A DNA stretch of 64,000 bases from an uncultured Porphyromonadaceae bacterium (lineage in GTDB: Bacteria; Bacteroidota; Bacteroidia; Bacteroidales; Muribaculaceae). The position numbers and the translations under genes were made by a program. The notes below the pieces were generated by a model. It was not told the origin of the DNA, ran no database searches, and saw only the letters and a program-made list of their open reading frames with translations. Below, in pieces: positions 34,314 to 43,622 of this stretch; position 1 is the stretch's first letter, and each line of letters begins with the position of its first letter. Where the stretch lies: contig CABTZK010000004.1 in NCBI GenBank assembly GCA_902489275.1, positions 62,001 through 126,000 on the forward strand, given 5' to 3'.

Positions 34314-36026
34314 ATGAAAGACAATCACCCCAAAGACACATCCTCCCTCAACAGGCGCTCTGTTCTTCTGTTTTGGATGACCATCGCGGCGCTCGCCATC
34401 CCCAATATCGCGCTCTGCGTGACCGAGCGCATGACGCTGACGGCAGCCGTGACCAACGTCCTGCTACCCGTGGCGGCCGTGTGGCTACTGATGGCGCTCA
34501 GTCGCCGGCCGGGTAAAGTGACCTGGTTTCTGTTTCCACTGTTTTTCTTTGCAGCGTTCCAGTTAGTACTCCTCTATCTGTTCGGAAAATCCATCATCTC
34601 GGTGGACATGTTTCTCAATGTCGCCACCACAAATCCTGACGAGGCTTTAGAATTGCTCGACAACCTACTTCCAGCCATCGTCATTGTCGCGGTCATCTAC
34701 ATTCCGCCGCTTGTCATGGCCACAATATCCTTGCGCAAGAAAGATCTTTTGACTTCAAGATTTGTCACACGGCAACGCCGGATGGCGCTCCTTGCAGTGG
34801 CGGCAGGAATGGCGAGCCTGGGCATGAGCTATGCAGCCGATCGCGGTTACAGCGCAAAAACACAACTGTACCCCCTCAATGTGGGCTACAACTTGATGCT
34901 CGCCGTGGAGCGGTCGGACGCTACAGCCCATTACGCCCAAACCTCGGCAGCATTCAGATTCAACTCGGTGGCCACGCACCCTGACGGGCGCCGCGAGGTG
35001 TATGTGATGGTCATCGGCGAGACAGCGAGGGCAGGCAACTTCAGCCTGTACGGTTACGGGCGCGAGACGACACCATTCCTGAAGCGCACCCAGGGGCTGG
35101 TGACCTTCACGAATGTGCTCACCCAGTCGAACACCACCCACAAAAGCGTGCCGATGCTGATGTCGGCGGTATCGGCCAAAGACTATCAGCGCATCTACCG
35201 CGAGAAGGGAATCATCACAGCATTCAAGGAGGCCGGGTTCCACACCGTGTTTATCTCCAATCAGCGGCCCAACCACTCTTTCATCGACTTCTTTGGCAAG
35301 GAGGCCGACGAGTGGGTGTTCATCAAGGAGAAATCGGGCAGAAAAGACCTCATGCCCGACAGCGACATGCTGCCCATGGTGAAAAACGTGCTGGCCAAGG
35401 GACGGCAAAAGGAACTCCTTGTCCTGCACACCTACGGCTCTCACTTCAACTACCGTGAGCGTTACACGGCCTCGCATGCCGTGTTCAAGCCCGATGACGC
35501 GAGCGAGGCGAAGCGGTCAAACCGCGCCTCGCTTGTCAACGCCTATGACAACTCGATAAGGAACACCGACAACTTCCTGCATGGCGTGATCAGCCTGCTC
35601 GACCACAGTGGTGCCACGGCGGCTATGCTCTACACATCGGACCACGGCGAGAACATCTATGACGACCACCGCCAGCTCTTCCTGCACGCATCACCCGTGC
35701 CGTCATTCTATGAACTTCACGTGCCGTTCTTGATTTGGACCTCGGCGGCCTACCGCCGTTCCTGCGCTCCAGAGACTGCCGCCCTGCTGGCCAATCGACA
35801 CAAGAACGTGTCAAACAGCGAGTCGGCATTCCACACGATGCTGGGACTCGCTGGCATAGAGACCCCCTATCGCAACGACTGCCTGTCGGTGGCGAGCCGC
35901 CAATTCACCCCATCGGCTCCAACGTACCTCAACGACCATAACGAACCCGTGCCCGTGAGCAAGATTCTGCGAGACCGGGAAGACTTTATCATGATGAAGA
36001 GGATTTTACAGCCGGGCAACCCGTGA
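34314..36026 (+). CDS. EptA-like phosphoethanolamine transferase (sulfatase superfamily)
   Basis: The 570-residue protein has five N-terminal membrane segments (about residues 18-185) and an extracytoplasmic catalytic domain. It has VMVIGETARAGNFSLYGYGRETTP (Glu236), SNTTHKSVPMLM (nucleophile Thr274 or Thr275) and YTSDHGENI (Asp443, His444). This is the EptA/OpgE pattern. Such enzymes decorate lipid A, core or periplasmic glycans with phosphoethanolamine and can lower sensitivity to cationic peptides (family knowledge). The acceptor here is unknown. Confidence 0.9.
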   Translation: MKDNHPKDTSSLNRRSVLLFWMTIAALAIPNIALCVTERMTLTAAVTNVLLPVAAVWLLMALSRRPGKVTWFLFPLFFFAAFQLVLLYLFGKSIISVDMFLNVATTNPDEALELLDNLLPAIVIVAVIYIPPLVMATISLRKKDLLTSRFVTRQRRMALLAVAAGMASLGMSYAADRGYSAKTQLYPLNVGYNLMLAVERSDATAHYAQTSAAFRFNSVATHPDGRREVYVMVIGETARAGNFSLYGYGRETTPFLKRTQGLVTFTNVLTQSNTTHKSVPMLMSAVSAKDYQRIYREKGIITAFKEAGFHTVFISNQRPNHSFIDFFGKEADEWVFIKEKSGRKDLMPDSDMLPMVKNVLAKGRQKELLVLHTYGSHFNYRERYTASHAVFKPDDASEAKRSNRASLVNAYDNSIRNTDNFLHGVISLLDHSGATAAMLYTSDHGENIYDDHRQLFLHASPVPSFYELHVPFLIWTSAAYRRSCAPETAALLANRHKNVSNSESAFHTMLGLAGIETPYRNDCLSVASRQFTPSAPTYLNDHNEPVPVSKILRDREDFIMMKRILQPGNP

Positions 36027-36052
36027 AATGGATTAGGACGCAAGGGGTGGGA

Positions 36053-37306
36053 TCAGTCGCGGCGGAAAATGTCGCGCGTGTAGACTTTTTCCTGGACATC
36101 GGCAAGATGCTCGGCATCAAAACGATTGGCGATAATCACGTGGCTTTGCGCCTTGAAGCGCTGCAAGTCGTTGACCACCTTGCTGCCAAAGAAAGTGCTG
36201 CCATCGTCGAGCGTGGGCTCATAGATGATGACTTGAGCGCCTTTGGCCTTGATGCGCTTCATGATGCCCTGAATGCTTGACTGGCGGAAGTTGTCGCTGC
36301 CCGATTTCATCGTGAGCCGGTAAACGCCGATAACCACCTGATGCTCCTCGACAGGATTGTACTGCCCGCGATTGTAGTAGTCGTAATAGCCCGCCATGTT
36401 GAGTACGCGGTCGGCAATGAAGTCCTTGCGCGTGCGGTTGCTCTCGACAATGGCTTGAATGAGATTCTCGGGTACGTCGGCATAGTTGGCCAGCAACTGC
36501 TTGGTGTCCTTGGGCAAGCAATAGCCTCCATAGCCAAACGAGGGGTTGTTGTACTGCGTGCCGATGCGCGGGTCGAGACACACGCCTTCGATGATGGACT
36601 GCGTGTCGAGATTTTTAATCTCGGCATAGGTGTCGAGTTCGTTAAAGTAGCTCACGCGCAAAGCCAAGTAGGTGTTGGCAAAGAGTTTCACGGCCTCGGC
36701 CTCGGTAAATCCCATGAACAACGTGTCGATATTGGGTTTGAGCGCGCCCTCCTGCAAGCAGGCGGCAAAGGTGCGCGCCGCCTCCACAAGGCGGGGGTCG
36801 CTCCTGTCGGTTCCCACGATAATGCGGCTTGGGTAGAGGTTGTCGTAGAGCGCGCGCCCCTCGCGCAGGAACTCGGGAGAGAAAATGATGTTGCGGCTAC
36901 CCGATTGCTGGCGAATGTGCTCGGTGTAGCCCACGGGCACGGTGCTCTTGATGACCATGATGGCGCTTGGGTTTGACTTGATCACCAAGTCCACAACCGC
37001 CTCGACGGCGCTCGTGTCGAAGAAGTTTTTCTGCGAGTCATAGTTCGTGGGAGCGGCGATAATCACGAAATCGGCCTGTGCGTATGCCTGCTCGCCATCG
37101 AGCGTCGCGTGCAAGTCGAGCGGCTTGTTGGACAGGAAGTCCTCCACCTCCTTGTCGGCAATCGGCGAGCGGCGGCTGTTGATCAGGCTCACTTTCTCGG
37201 GCACAATATCGACGGCCTCCACGTGGTGATGCTGTGCCAGCAGCGTGGCCATGCTCAAGCCCACGTAGCCCGTTCCAGCAACTGCAAAATTGAGTTTTTT
37301 GTTCAT
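36053..37306 (-). CDS. ugd: UDP-glucose/GDP-mannose dehydrogenase family protein, likely UDP-glucose 6-dehydrogenase
   Basis: The start was set at MNKKLNFAVAGTGYVGLSMATLL, the NAD-binding GxGYVG motif. The frame is open upstream through the Tyr-Gly repeat coding DNA of the preceding gene, so that extension is spurious. The 417-residue protein has SPEFLREGRALYD, FGYGGYCLPKDTKQL (catalytic Cys263) and a C-terminal YEPTLDD domain. The length is near that of E. coli Ugd. It makes UDP-glucuronate for capsule or exopolysaccharide. Four bases separate it from the wzc-like gene upstream. Confidence 0.94.
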   Translation of the reverse strand: MNKKLNFAVAGTGYVGLSMATLLAQHHHVEAVDIVPEKVSLINSRRSPIADKEVEDFLSNKPLDLHATLDGEQAYAQADFVIIAAPTNYDSQKNFFDTSAVEAVVDLVIKSNPSAIMVIKSTVPVGYTEHIRQQSGSRNIIFSPEFLREGRALYDNLYPSRIIVGTDRSDPRLVEAARTFAACLQEGALKPNIDTLFMGFTEAEAVKLFANTYLALRVSYFNELDTYAEIKNLDTQSIIEGVCLDPRIGTQYNNPSFGYGGYCLPKDTKQLLANYADVPENLIQAIVESNRTRKDFIADRVLNMAGYYDYYNRGQYNPVEEHQVVIGVYRLTMKSGSDNFRQSSIQGIMKRIKAKGAQVIIYEPTLDDGSTFFGSKVVNDLQRFKAQSHVIIANRFDAEHLADVQEKVYTRDIFRRD

Positions 37307-37310
37307 CGCG

Positions 37311-39728
37311 TCACTGTTTTTCTTTCTGAGCGTCATCGTAGCCGTACCCATAGCCATAACCGTAGCCATAGCCATAGCCATAGCCGTAGCCGTAACCATA
37401 ACCATAGCCATATTTCTTGGCCTTCATCTTCACATCGTTGAGCAGGATCACCATATTGTTGATTTTCTTCTCGTCGTACATCCTCTGGAGGTCGTCGAGG
37501 TAGCGGCGGTCAACCTTGCCCTCGCGAATCACGTAGAGCGTCGTGTCGACCTGGCGGTTGATGAGCGACGCGTCGGCAACCACGCCATAGGGCACGGTAT
37601 CGAGCAAGATATAGTCGTAACGCTTGCGCAACTCGGCAATCAGGATGAAGAAGTTGTCAGACATGAGCATCTGTGTGGGGTTGGGAGGAACTGCGCCCAC
37701 GGGGATAAAGTCAAGGCCTGGGTGCAAGTGGCCTTTCGTGATGATGCTATCAATGTCGGTCACCTTGCCCGAGAGATAGGCACTCACCCCGATGCCGCTC
37801 GACGCGAGATTGATGTACTCGGAGAAACGCCCCTTGCGCAAGTCAAGGTCCACGGCGACCACTTTCTTGCCCGTGTGAGCGAAAGTGAGCGCGAGGTTGA
37901 CGGCTACAAACGATTTCCCCTCGCCGGGAACGGTCGAGGTCATTTGGATGACTAAGCCATCGCCGTTCTCGTGCCTGGGCGCCACGTAGTCGAGATTGCT
38001 GCGCACGATGCGCAACGCCTCGCTGATGCGGTCGCGTCCCGTCTCGGTCACGACCAGCTCTTTGTCTTTTTGGTCCTTGCGCTTCTCGGGCACATCGCCA
38101 ATGACGGGAATCGTGCAGTTGTCTTCCACATCTTTACGGGTGTGAATCACGGTGTCGAGCGACTGAATCCACAAAATCAAGAAAATCACGATGGAAGGAA
38201 TGAGCAAGCCCCCGAACACTCCTGCCGCGACAATCTTGGTCTGGTTGGGAGCCACCCGCCCCAGGCTTTGCGCTTTCTCCACCACTTTGGCGCTTGGCTC
38301 GGTGATGGCGAGTTGCAGCGCGTTCTCCTCTCGCTTGTTGAGCAAGTAGAGGTAAAGCTGCTCCTTGATTTGCTGTTGGCGGGTGACTTCGGTGATGGCT
38401 TTCTCCTGCGAGGGGATGACTTGCAGGCTGCCCGTGGCTCGTCCCTCTTGCGCGTGCGCGCTCGACTGGCGGATGCGCAACGAGCCGATGTAGCCATTGA
38501 GCGAGCGCTGGATGTTGCTCCTCATCGTGTTGAGATTGTTGGTGAGCTCAATCATCACGGGATTCTCCTCGCTTGAGGTGGCCGCAATCTTTTGATACTT
38601 CAGCATCGTCTCGTTGTATTGCGCGATTTGCCCCTCAATGCCCGCGTCACTGATGCCCGTGTTGCTGGGGATGAGTTCCCTCTTTCCCCTGCCACTGATG
38701 TGGCGCTGCATTTGCAACGCTAAGCCGAGTTGCACATCGGCATTATCGGCGTTCTCTGCCAGCTTGGCGCCCGTCGTCGGGTCGCCGAATATCGTCTGTG
38801 GGGCCGCGCTGGCTTTGAGTTGCGCGATTCGGCTGTCGACCCCGCTCAAGTCTTTCGAGAGCGAGACAATGCGGTCGGCGATAAACTCCTCGGTGCTGCG
38901 GGCCACCTGGTTCTTGTCGCTGATGCCATCTTGGTTGTAGACCGCGATGAGCTCATTGAGCACGTCACGCGCCATTTCCTCGTTACCGCATTGGAAAGTG
39001 AGGTGGAGGATGTCGGAATACTTGTCGGGGCACTCGACATTGAGCGACCCGACCAGGCTCTTGGCCACATTGTAGACGGTATTGACGTGGCAAATGACCT
39101 GATAGCCCACATACCGCTCATCGTAGTTTTGGGTCTTGGTAATCGCTATGGGGCCTACCGAGGTGTTCACCTTGTTTCCAAAATGGGCTTTCTTCCAGCC
39201 CCCCTCGTTCACTTGAAACTCCAAGTTGTCGCCTCCCTTGGGCACCACGGTCATCGTAAAGGGGGCGGTGACTTCCTTGAGCGGGGTGATTTGCAGCGGG
39301 GTGCTTTTGTAACTGTTGACATCGCGCAAGTAGACGTGACCGTAGTACATCACATTCAGTCCCAATTGGTCAACGACTTGCTCCATCAAATTGGTCGACT
39401 TGATCTTGAAAGTCTCATTCGACAGCGAGTTATTTCCCGGCGTCATGCCCAAGTCAGAAAACACCTGGGTCTGGCTGCCCGTCGTGGCGCTTGTTTTGGT
39501 ATTGATTAAAATAGTGGCGCGAGAGGCATAAACTTGCGACCGCGATTTAGCGTAGAGAAACGAAAGGCACGCAAGGGTAATAACTGAAATCACAAACCAA
39601 TACCAACCATGCAGGCACGAGAGGAAAAATGCGCGCATTGAGATCGCTGTGCTTTGTTTTCTTTTTGGCGTTTCTTGCCTGCTGCTCTCTTCTATTATTT
39701 CTTGCATAACACGCTGTGAATTTGTCAT
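37311..39728 (-). CDS. Wzc-like polysaccharide co-polymerase and tyrosine autokinase (BY-kinase) with Tyr-Gly repeat tail
   Basis: The 805-residue protein has a Wzz-type membrane-periplasm domain with two membrane helices (about 30-60 and 515-535). A cytoplasmic BY-kinase follows: VPGEGKSF (Walker A, Lys605), VVAVDLDLRKG (Walker A') and LLDTVPYGVVAD. Its C-terminus is Tyr-(Gly-Tyr)12 followed by DDAQKEKQ, encoded by 37338-37412, a degenerate hexanucleotide repeat. BY-kinases autophosphorylate C-terminal tyrosines to control capsule chain length. The tail is more repetitive than the usual cluster. It is operonic with ugd. Confidence 0.94.
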   Translation of the reverse strand: MTNSQRVMQEIIEESSRQETPKRKQSTAISMRAFFLSCLHGWYWFVISVITLACLSFLYAKSRSQVYASRATILINTKTSATTGSQTQVFSDLGMTPGNNSLSNETFKIKSTNLMEQVVDQLGLNVMYYGHVYLRDVNSYKSTPLQITPLKEVTAPFTMTVVPKGGDNLEFQVNEGGWKKAHFGNKVNTSVGPIAITKTQNYDERYVGYQVICHVNTVYNVAKSLVGSLNVECPDKYSDILHLTFQCGNEEMARDVLNELIAVYNQDGISDKNQVARSTEEFIADRIVSLSKDLSGVDSRIAQLKASAAPQTIFGDPTTGAKLAENADNADVQLGLALQMQRHISGRGKRELIPSNTGISDAGIEGQIAQYNETMLKYQKIAATSSEENPVMIELTNNLNTMRSNIQRSLNGYIGSLRIRQSSAHAQEGRATGSLQVIPSQEKAITEVTRQQQIKEQLYLYLLNKREENALQLAITEPSAKVVEKAQSLGRVAPNQTKIVAAGVFGGLLIPSIVIFLILWIQSLDTVIHTRKDVEDNCTIPVIGDVPEKRKDQKDKELVVTETGRDRISEALRIVRSNLDYVAPRHENGDGLVIQMTSTVPGEGKSFVAVNLALTFAHTGKKVVAVDLDLRKGRFSEYINLASSGIGVSAYLSGKVTDIDSIITKGHLHPGLDFIPVGAVPPNPTQMLMSDNFFILIAELRKRYDYILLDTVPYGVVADASLINRQVDTTLYVIREGKVDRRYLDDLQRMYDEKKINNMVILLNDVKMKAKKYGYGYGYGYGYGYGYGYGYGYGYGYDDAQKEKQ
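37338..37412 (-). repeat. Degenerate hexanucleotide repeat encoding Tyr-(Gly-Tyr)12
   Basis: Twenty-five codons alternate Tyr (TAT or TAC) and Gly (GGC, GGT, GGG). The unit is GGCTAT with synonymous changes. It lies at the extreme 3' end of the wzc-like gene. Confidence 0.95.
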
Positions 39729-39802
39729 TTATTAAGTTTAGGACCACATGCTGACCTATCATGCCAGCCCTTGCCTGCATGTCTGCGAGGCATAAGTCGA
39801 CG

Positions 39803-39810
39803 CAAAGGTA
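39803..39810 (-). promoter_or_regulatory. Bacteroidetes -7 box (TACCTTTG) for the wzc-ugd operon
   Basis: TACCTTTG lies 75 bases before the ATG at 39728. Confidence 0.6.
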
Positions 39811-40097
39811 GTGATATTTTTTTGCATTCCTGCAACTTGCGACCACATTATTTTTAGAGACGAGCATGGAATGGGGGGCAAACTGTTAAAAAAACATTTT
39901 ATAGCCTTTTGCAGGACAAAAAGCTCTATTTTCAAGCTACAATATCGCCAAAAGCCACAATGTAAAGTTTTAAATAATTAACTAAATCCAACGATTCGTC
40001 GATTAATTTTTTATCAAATTAATCAAAACAGCACACTGTTAACTTAGATTAACCGCCCATTCACATTAATAAATTTTTTTCTTCCAAAAAAAGGCAC

Positions 40098-40105
40098 TAC
40101 TTTTG
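40098..40105 (+). promoter_or_regulatory. Bacteroidetes -7 box (TACTTTTG) for inositol phosphate synthase
   Basis: TACTTTTG lies about 64 bases before the ATG at 40169. Confidence 0.55.
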
Positions 40106-40168
40106 ACCCACGTTTACACTAAAGAGCGTGTTTTTTTGTAATCGAACGAGAAACATTAAACTGATATA

Positions 40169-41479
40169 ATGATGACAAACTCAAACGTTAAGCCTGCTAC
40201 TGGAAAACTTGGCATTATGGTAGTGGGATTGGGTGCCGTGAGCACCACATTTATAACTGGCGTGATGATGGTACGCAAAGGACTTGCGAAACCTGTCGGT
40301 TCCATGACACAATACGATAAGATGCGCGTGGGTCGTGGCGCCAGCAAGAAATACCTGCGTTACAAGGACATCGTTCCACTGGCTGACCTGAACGACATCA
40401 AGTTTGCCGCATGGGACGTGTACCCCGCCAATGCCTACGAAAGCGCAATCAACGCCGACGTGCTGAAAGAAAAGGACATTGAGCCCGTGAAGGACGAGTT
40501 GCTCCAAATCAAGCCCATGAAAGCTGCCTTTGACAAGAACTACGCCAAGCGCCTCGATGGCGACAACGTGAAGCAATGCAAGGACCGCTGGGACATGGTG
40601 GAGCAGATTCGCGAAGACATCCGCAACTTCAAGCGCACGAGCGGCGTGGAGCGCATCGTCGTGCTTTGGGCGGCTTCGACCGAGATTTACGTTGCTCCCG
40701 ACATGAAATATCACGGCACCAAGGCTGCCCTTGAGGCTGCAATGAAAGCCGACGACACCGCCCACATCGCGCCCTCGATGTGCTACGCCTACGCGGCCCT
40801 GATGGAAGATGCCCCATTCATCATGGGTGCCCCCAACACCACCGTCGACATCCCCGCCATGTGGGAGATTGCCGAGGAGAAGAAGTTGCCCATCGCCGGC
40901 AAAGACTTCAAAACAGGCCAAACGCTGGTCAAGAGCGGCTTCGCCCCCATCATCGGCACACGCTGCCTGGGCTTGAACGGCTGGTTCTCGACCAACATCC
41001 TGGGCAACCGCGACGGCTTAGTGCTCGACGAGCCTGCCAATTTCCACACCAAGGAGGTCTCCAAGCTATCGACCCTGGAAACCATCTTGGTCGACCATAA
41101 GCAGCCCGACCTCTACAGCGACTACTACCACAAGGTGCGCATTAACTACTATCCGCCTCGCGACGACCGCAAGGAAGGCTGGGACAACATCGACATCTTC
41201 GGATGGATGGGCTATCCCATGCAAATCAAAATCAACTTCCTGTGCCGCGACTCGATTCTCGCAGCCCCCTTGTGCCTCGACTTGTGCCTGCTCAGCGACT
41301 TGGCGCACCGCGCCGGCCGCTACGGCATCCAGCGCTTCTTGAGTTTCTTCCTGAAAGCGCCTATGCACGACTACACCAGCGACGAGACTCCCGTCAACCA
41401 CCTCTTCCAGCAATACGTGATGCTGAAGAACGCCATCCGCGAAATGGGCGGCTACGAGGCCGACGAGGAAATCGACTAA
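40169..41479 (+). CDS. Myo-inositol-1-phosphate synthase (inositol-3-phosphate synthase)
   Basis: The 436-residue protein matches the family: GIMVVGLGAVSTTFITG (NAD binding), KRTSGVERIVVLWAASTEIYV, SGFAPIIGTRCLGLNGWFSTNILGNRDG split across the active site, and KINFLCRDSILAAPLCLDL. Length and motifs fit bacterial enzymes, including the one of the Bacteroides inositol-lipid cluster (BT_1526). It turns glucose-6-phosphate into inositol-phosphate. Unlike that cluster, no phosphatidylinositol-phosphate synthase or phosphatase lies beside it here. It is followed by a terminator. Confidence 0.95.
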   Translation: MMTNSNVKPATGKLGIMVVGLGAVSTTFITGVMMVRKGLAKPVGSMTQYDKMRVGRGASKKYLRYKDIVPLADLNDIKFAAWDVYPANAYESAINADVLKEKDIEPVKDELLQIKPMKAAFDKNYAKRLDGDNVKQCKDRWDMVEQIREDIRNFKRTSGVERIVVLWAASTEIYVAPDMKYHGTKAALEAAMKADDTAHIAPSMCYAYAALMEDAPFIMGAPNTTVDIPAMWEIAEEKKLPIAGKDFKTGQTLVKSGFAPIIGTRCLGLNGWFSTNILGNRDGLVLDEPANFHTKEVSKLSTLETILVDHKQPDLYSDYYHKVRINYYPPRDDRKEGWDNIDIFGWMGYPMQIKINFLCRDSILAAPLCLDLCLLSDLAHRAGRYGIQRFLSFFLKAPMHDYTSDETPVNHLFQQYVMLKNAIREMGGYEADEEID

Positions 41480-41538
41480 CGCGCATGATTTCTCCGCGCA
41501 GCAAGTTGTGCTTTAAGATGTGAGAATCAGGCTAAATA

Positions 41539-41572
41539 AGGCTTTCGGCCGCAAGCCAAAGCGCCTTTTTTG
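41539..41572 (+). terminator. Terminator after inositol phosphate synthase
   Basis: GGC, TT and GGC blocks pair with GCC, AA and GCC around a small loop, followed by TTTTTT. Confidence 0.6.
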
Positions 41573-41586
41573 ACAAGAGAACTCAT

Positions 41587-41669
41587 TAACTTTCGGTTCG
41601 GTGCTTTCCAGTGCTGGGAAAAATCGCAAAACCGTGTTTTGCGGGCTTGAGCAACCGAGCCGAAAGTTA
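41587..41669. repeat. Cloverleaf-like inverted repeat: 16-bp outer stem enclosing two hairpins
   Basis: Bases 41587-41602 pair with 41654-41669 (16 bp, one G-U). Bases 41603-41605 pair with 41650-41652 just inside. Within lie a hairpin at about 41606-41620 (CCA with TGG core) and a perfect 7-bp hairpin with 5-base loop (41625-41631 with 41637-41643). No reading frame, T-run or tRNA features are present. It could be a small RNA, a leader element for the next gene 215 bases downstream, or a REP/MITE-type repeat. Confidence 0.55.
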
Positions 41670-41883
41670 TTCATATCACACACGGACTGCTCTTGCCCAG
41701 CCCACTGCTATCGCCCAAGCACAAGGCAACGAGCCCAAAGCGGGCTTTGAGCGCCAACGCCCTGGGGAACACGCGCTCAACTCGCCACTCAACAAAACGC
41801 GATCAATGCTATAGCGCAAATCAACTTACTCGCTTTCAGAAACATATAAATTCACTAAAAGTATTGCTATTAACAAAACAAAA

Positions 41884-43461
41884 ATGAAAACGAAACAGAC
41901 ACTTTTACTCAGTTTGACCATTGCACTCAGCATGGGAAACACAGCGTTGATGGCCAATGGGCAAGTCAACAAAGCTCCAAGTCTCACTCCAGCAACTGAA
42001 AATTCAGAAGTTCCTGACAGTGTGATATTCACAGCGCCCGACGGGATCACGAACACCTACTACATGGACTTGCTCACCCACGATCCCGCCGTGGGCTACA
42101 TCGGCGACTACCACAGCAAGGTGAAAATAACCTTCTGCGAGAACGGGGAAGTCTATATGCCCAATATGGTGTACCGCAACAGCATCAAGGGATTGATGAA
42201 AGGGAAATTGAACAGCACACAAGACACTATTTCCTTTAACAACAAGTTAATCGTGGGCTGGGGCGTCAACCAACAAAAATACTATTACCTAAGGGCTTGC
42301 AACGCAAATGGCCAACTCTATAGTGGCAGCGAATTTAAATTTGCCATCGACAAGGCTACTGGACGAATCAGCAGCGTGGGCGACTCGCTGTACCTGGCGC
42401 TGTACTTTGGCGAGGACACTAATGAGTACTACGGGATTGCAGGAAAATTCAACTACTTGCCGCAAACGGCCATTGACAACCAATTGGACTCCTACGACTT
42501 TAGCTACACCAAGGCCGAAGATGAAGAAACTGTTATGTCGAGCAAGGCGAAAGGCTACTTCGAGGGCGATAACTTCTATGTCAAGGGAATGAACCCCAAA
42601 TATCCCGAGGCATGGATGAAAGGCACGCTCGTGGATCACGAGACCATCAAGTTTCTGTCACCCCAAATGGCCTATATCATGAAAAACGATGACCCCATTG
42701 TCATGCTGGCCATCACCGAGCAGGAAGGCAACAAGTATATCGCCCATGAGGGGTTTGAGTTGAAATATGACGAGGAACAGCAGACGATGAGCGGCCTTGC
42801 AGGAGGAGACCTCCTCATGGCCAACGTGATGCTCAACGAGGACCAGACGACCGAGATTTACCAAAGATACAACAATCTTTACCTCAAACTCAACCCCCTG
42901 AAACCTGCAACGCCCAATCGCCCTGAATTCTATAGCTTCTCGGCCAATGACAACGAGTTCACCTTCATTCTTCCGTCACAAGACACCGATGGCGAATCGC
43001 TCGACACCGATTTCATGACCTTTAGGCTCTTTATGGACGGCAGCCCCTACACTTTCACAAAGGCACTCTATCCCGACTTGAAGAGCGATGAAGAGCTCCT
43101 GGATATTCCTTTCTCATTCCACGACTATAACTACATCTACAAGAGCGGTTTCAAGCGCTATATCTACTTCAAGGAGATTCCGCAAGAGACCGAAACGCTT
43201 GGTGTTGAAGTCAAGTATGAAATCAAGGGTGTGGCTCACAAATCGCAGCGATTGGTCTACAATATCAAGACCAACACCTATAGCTATGTCGACAGCGAGA
43301 TTGGGAGCGGCATTGACACACCGCTGGCCGACAGCGAAATCACACAAGTAAACTACTACGACTTGACAGGAAGAATCGCAGCAGAGCACAGCAAGGGCAT
43401 CTGCATCAAAGTGACTTCACGCGCCAACGGAAGCAGGAAATCGGAAAAGATCATCCGCTAA
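41884..43461 (+). CDS. Exported protein of unknown function with T9SS-like C-terminal tail
   Basis: The 525-residue protein starts MKTKQTLLLSLTIALSMGNTALMA (signal peptide). The body is beta-rich with repeated FKFAIDKATGRI-like and YGIAGKFNYLP-like strands. The last 45 residues (INYYDLTGRIAAEHSKG-type, VTSRANGSRKSEKIIR) look like the short sorting tail found in Bacteroidales type IX substrates. No family is recognised for the body. It is monocistronic, with a 14-bp perfect hairpin 36 bases after the stop. Its promoter was not found with confidence. Confidence 0.82.
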   Translation: MKTKQTLLLSLTIALSMGNTALMANGQVNKAPSLTPATENSEVPDSVIFTAPDGITNTYYMDLLTHDPAVGYIGDYHSKVKITFCENGEVYMPNMVYRNSIKGLMKGKLNSTQDTISFNNKLIVGWGVNQQKYYYLRACNANGQLYSGSEFKFAIDKATGRISSVGDSLYLALYFGEDTNEYYGIAGKFNYLPQTAIDNQLDSYDFSYTKAEDEETVMSSKAKGYFEGDNFYVKGMNPKYPEAWMKGTLVDHETIKFLSPQMAYIMKNDDPIVMLAITEQEGNKYIAHEGFELKYDEEQQTMSGLAGGDLLMANVMLNEDQTTEIYQRYNNLYLKLNPLKPATPNRPEFYSFSANDNEFTFILPSQDTDGESLDTDFMTFRLFMDGSPYTFTKALYPDLKSDEELLDIPFSFHDYNYIYKSGFKRYIYFKEIPQETETLGVEVKYEIKGVAHKSQRLVYNIKTNTYSYVDSEIGSGIDTPLADSEITQVNYYDLTGRIAAEHSKGICIKVTSRANGSRKSEKIIR

Positions 43462-43496
43462 TTCGGGGCAAAAGCACAGAAACCATCGTTTCAATA

Positions 43497-43534
43497 GAGG
43501 GGCGGGCTTCGTTTTTGAAGCCCGCCCCTCCTCG
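43497..43534 (+). terminator. Long perfect hairpin after the exported protein gene
   Basis: Bases 43497-43510 pair perfectly with 43517-43530 (14 bp, GC-rich, 6-base loop). The T-run is weak. Confidence 0.65.
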
Positions 43535-43622
43535 CGTTTTCGGGTGCTCTTCCCCCCTCTCCACGCCGATGATGACACCCAAGAAGTCGCATGTCTTCCT
43601 TGCCCTGCGATTTTTTATTATC

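Larger units (their letters stand above)
39729..40168. other. Non-coding stretch between the wzc-like and inositol-phosphate-synthase genes
   Basis: Contains two divergent promoters (39803-39810 minus, 40098-40105 plus) and AT-rich sequence between them. I see no gene or strong hairpin. Confidence 0.6.

Noticed and set aside
37307..37411. N-terminal extension of ugd (Met/Ala/Thr/Val-rich)
   Set aside because: It is the Tyr-Gly repeat DNA of the preceding gene read in another frame; the true start is at the NAD-binding motif.
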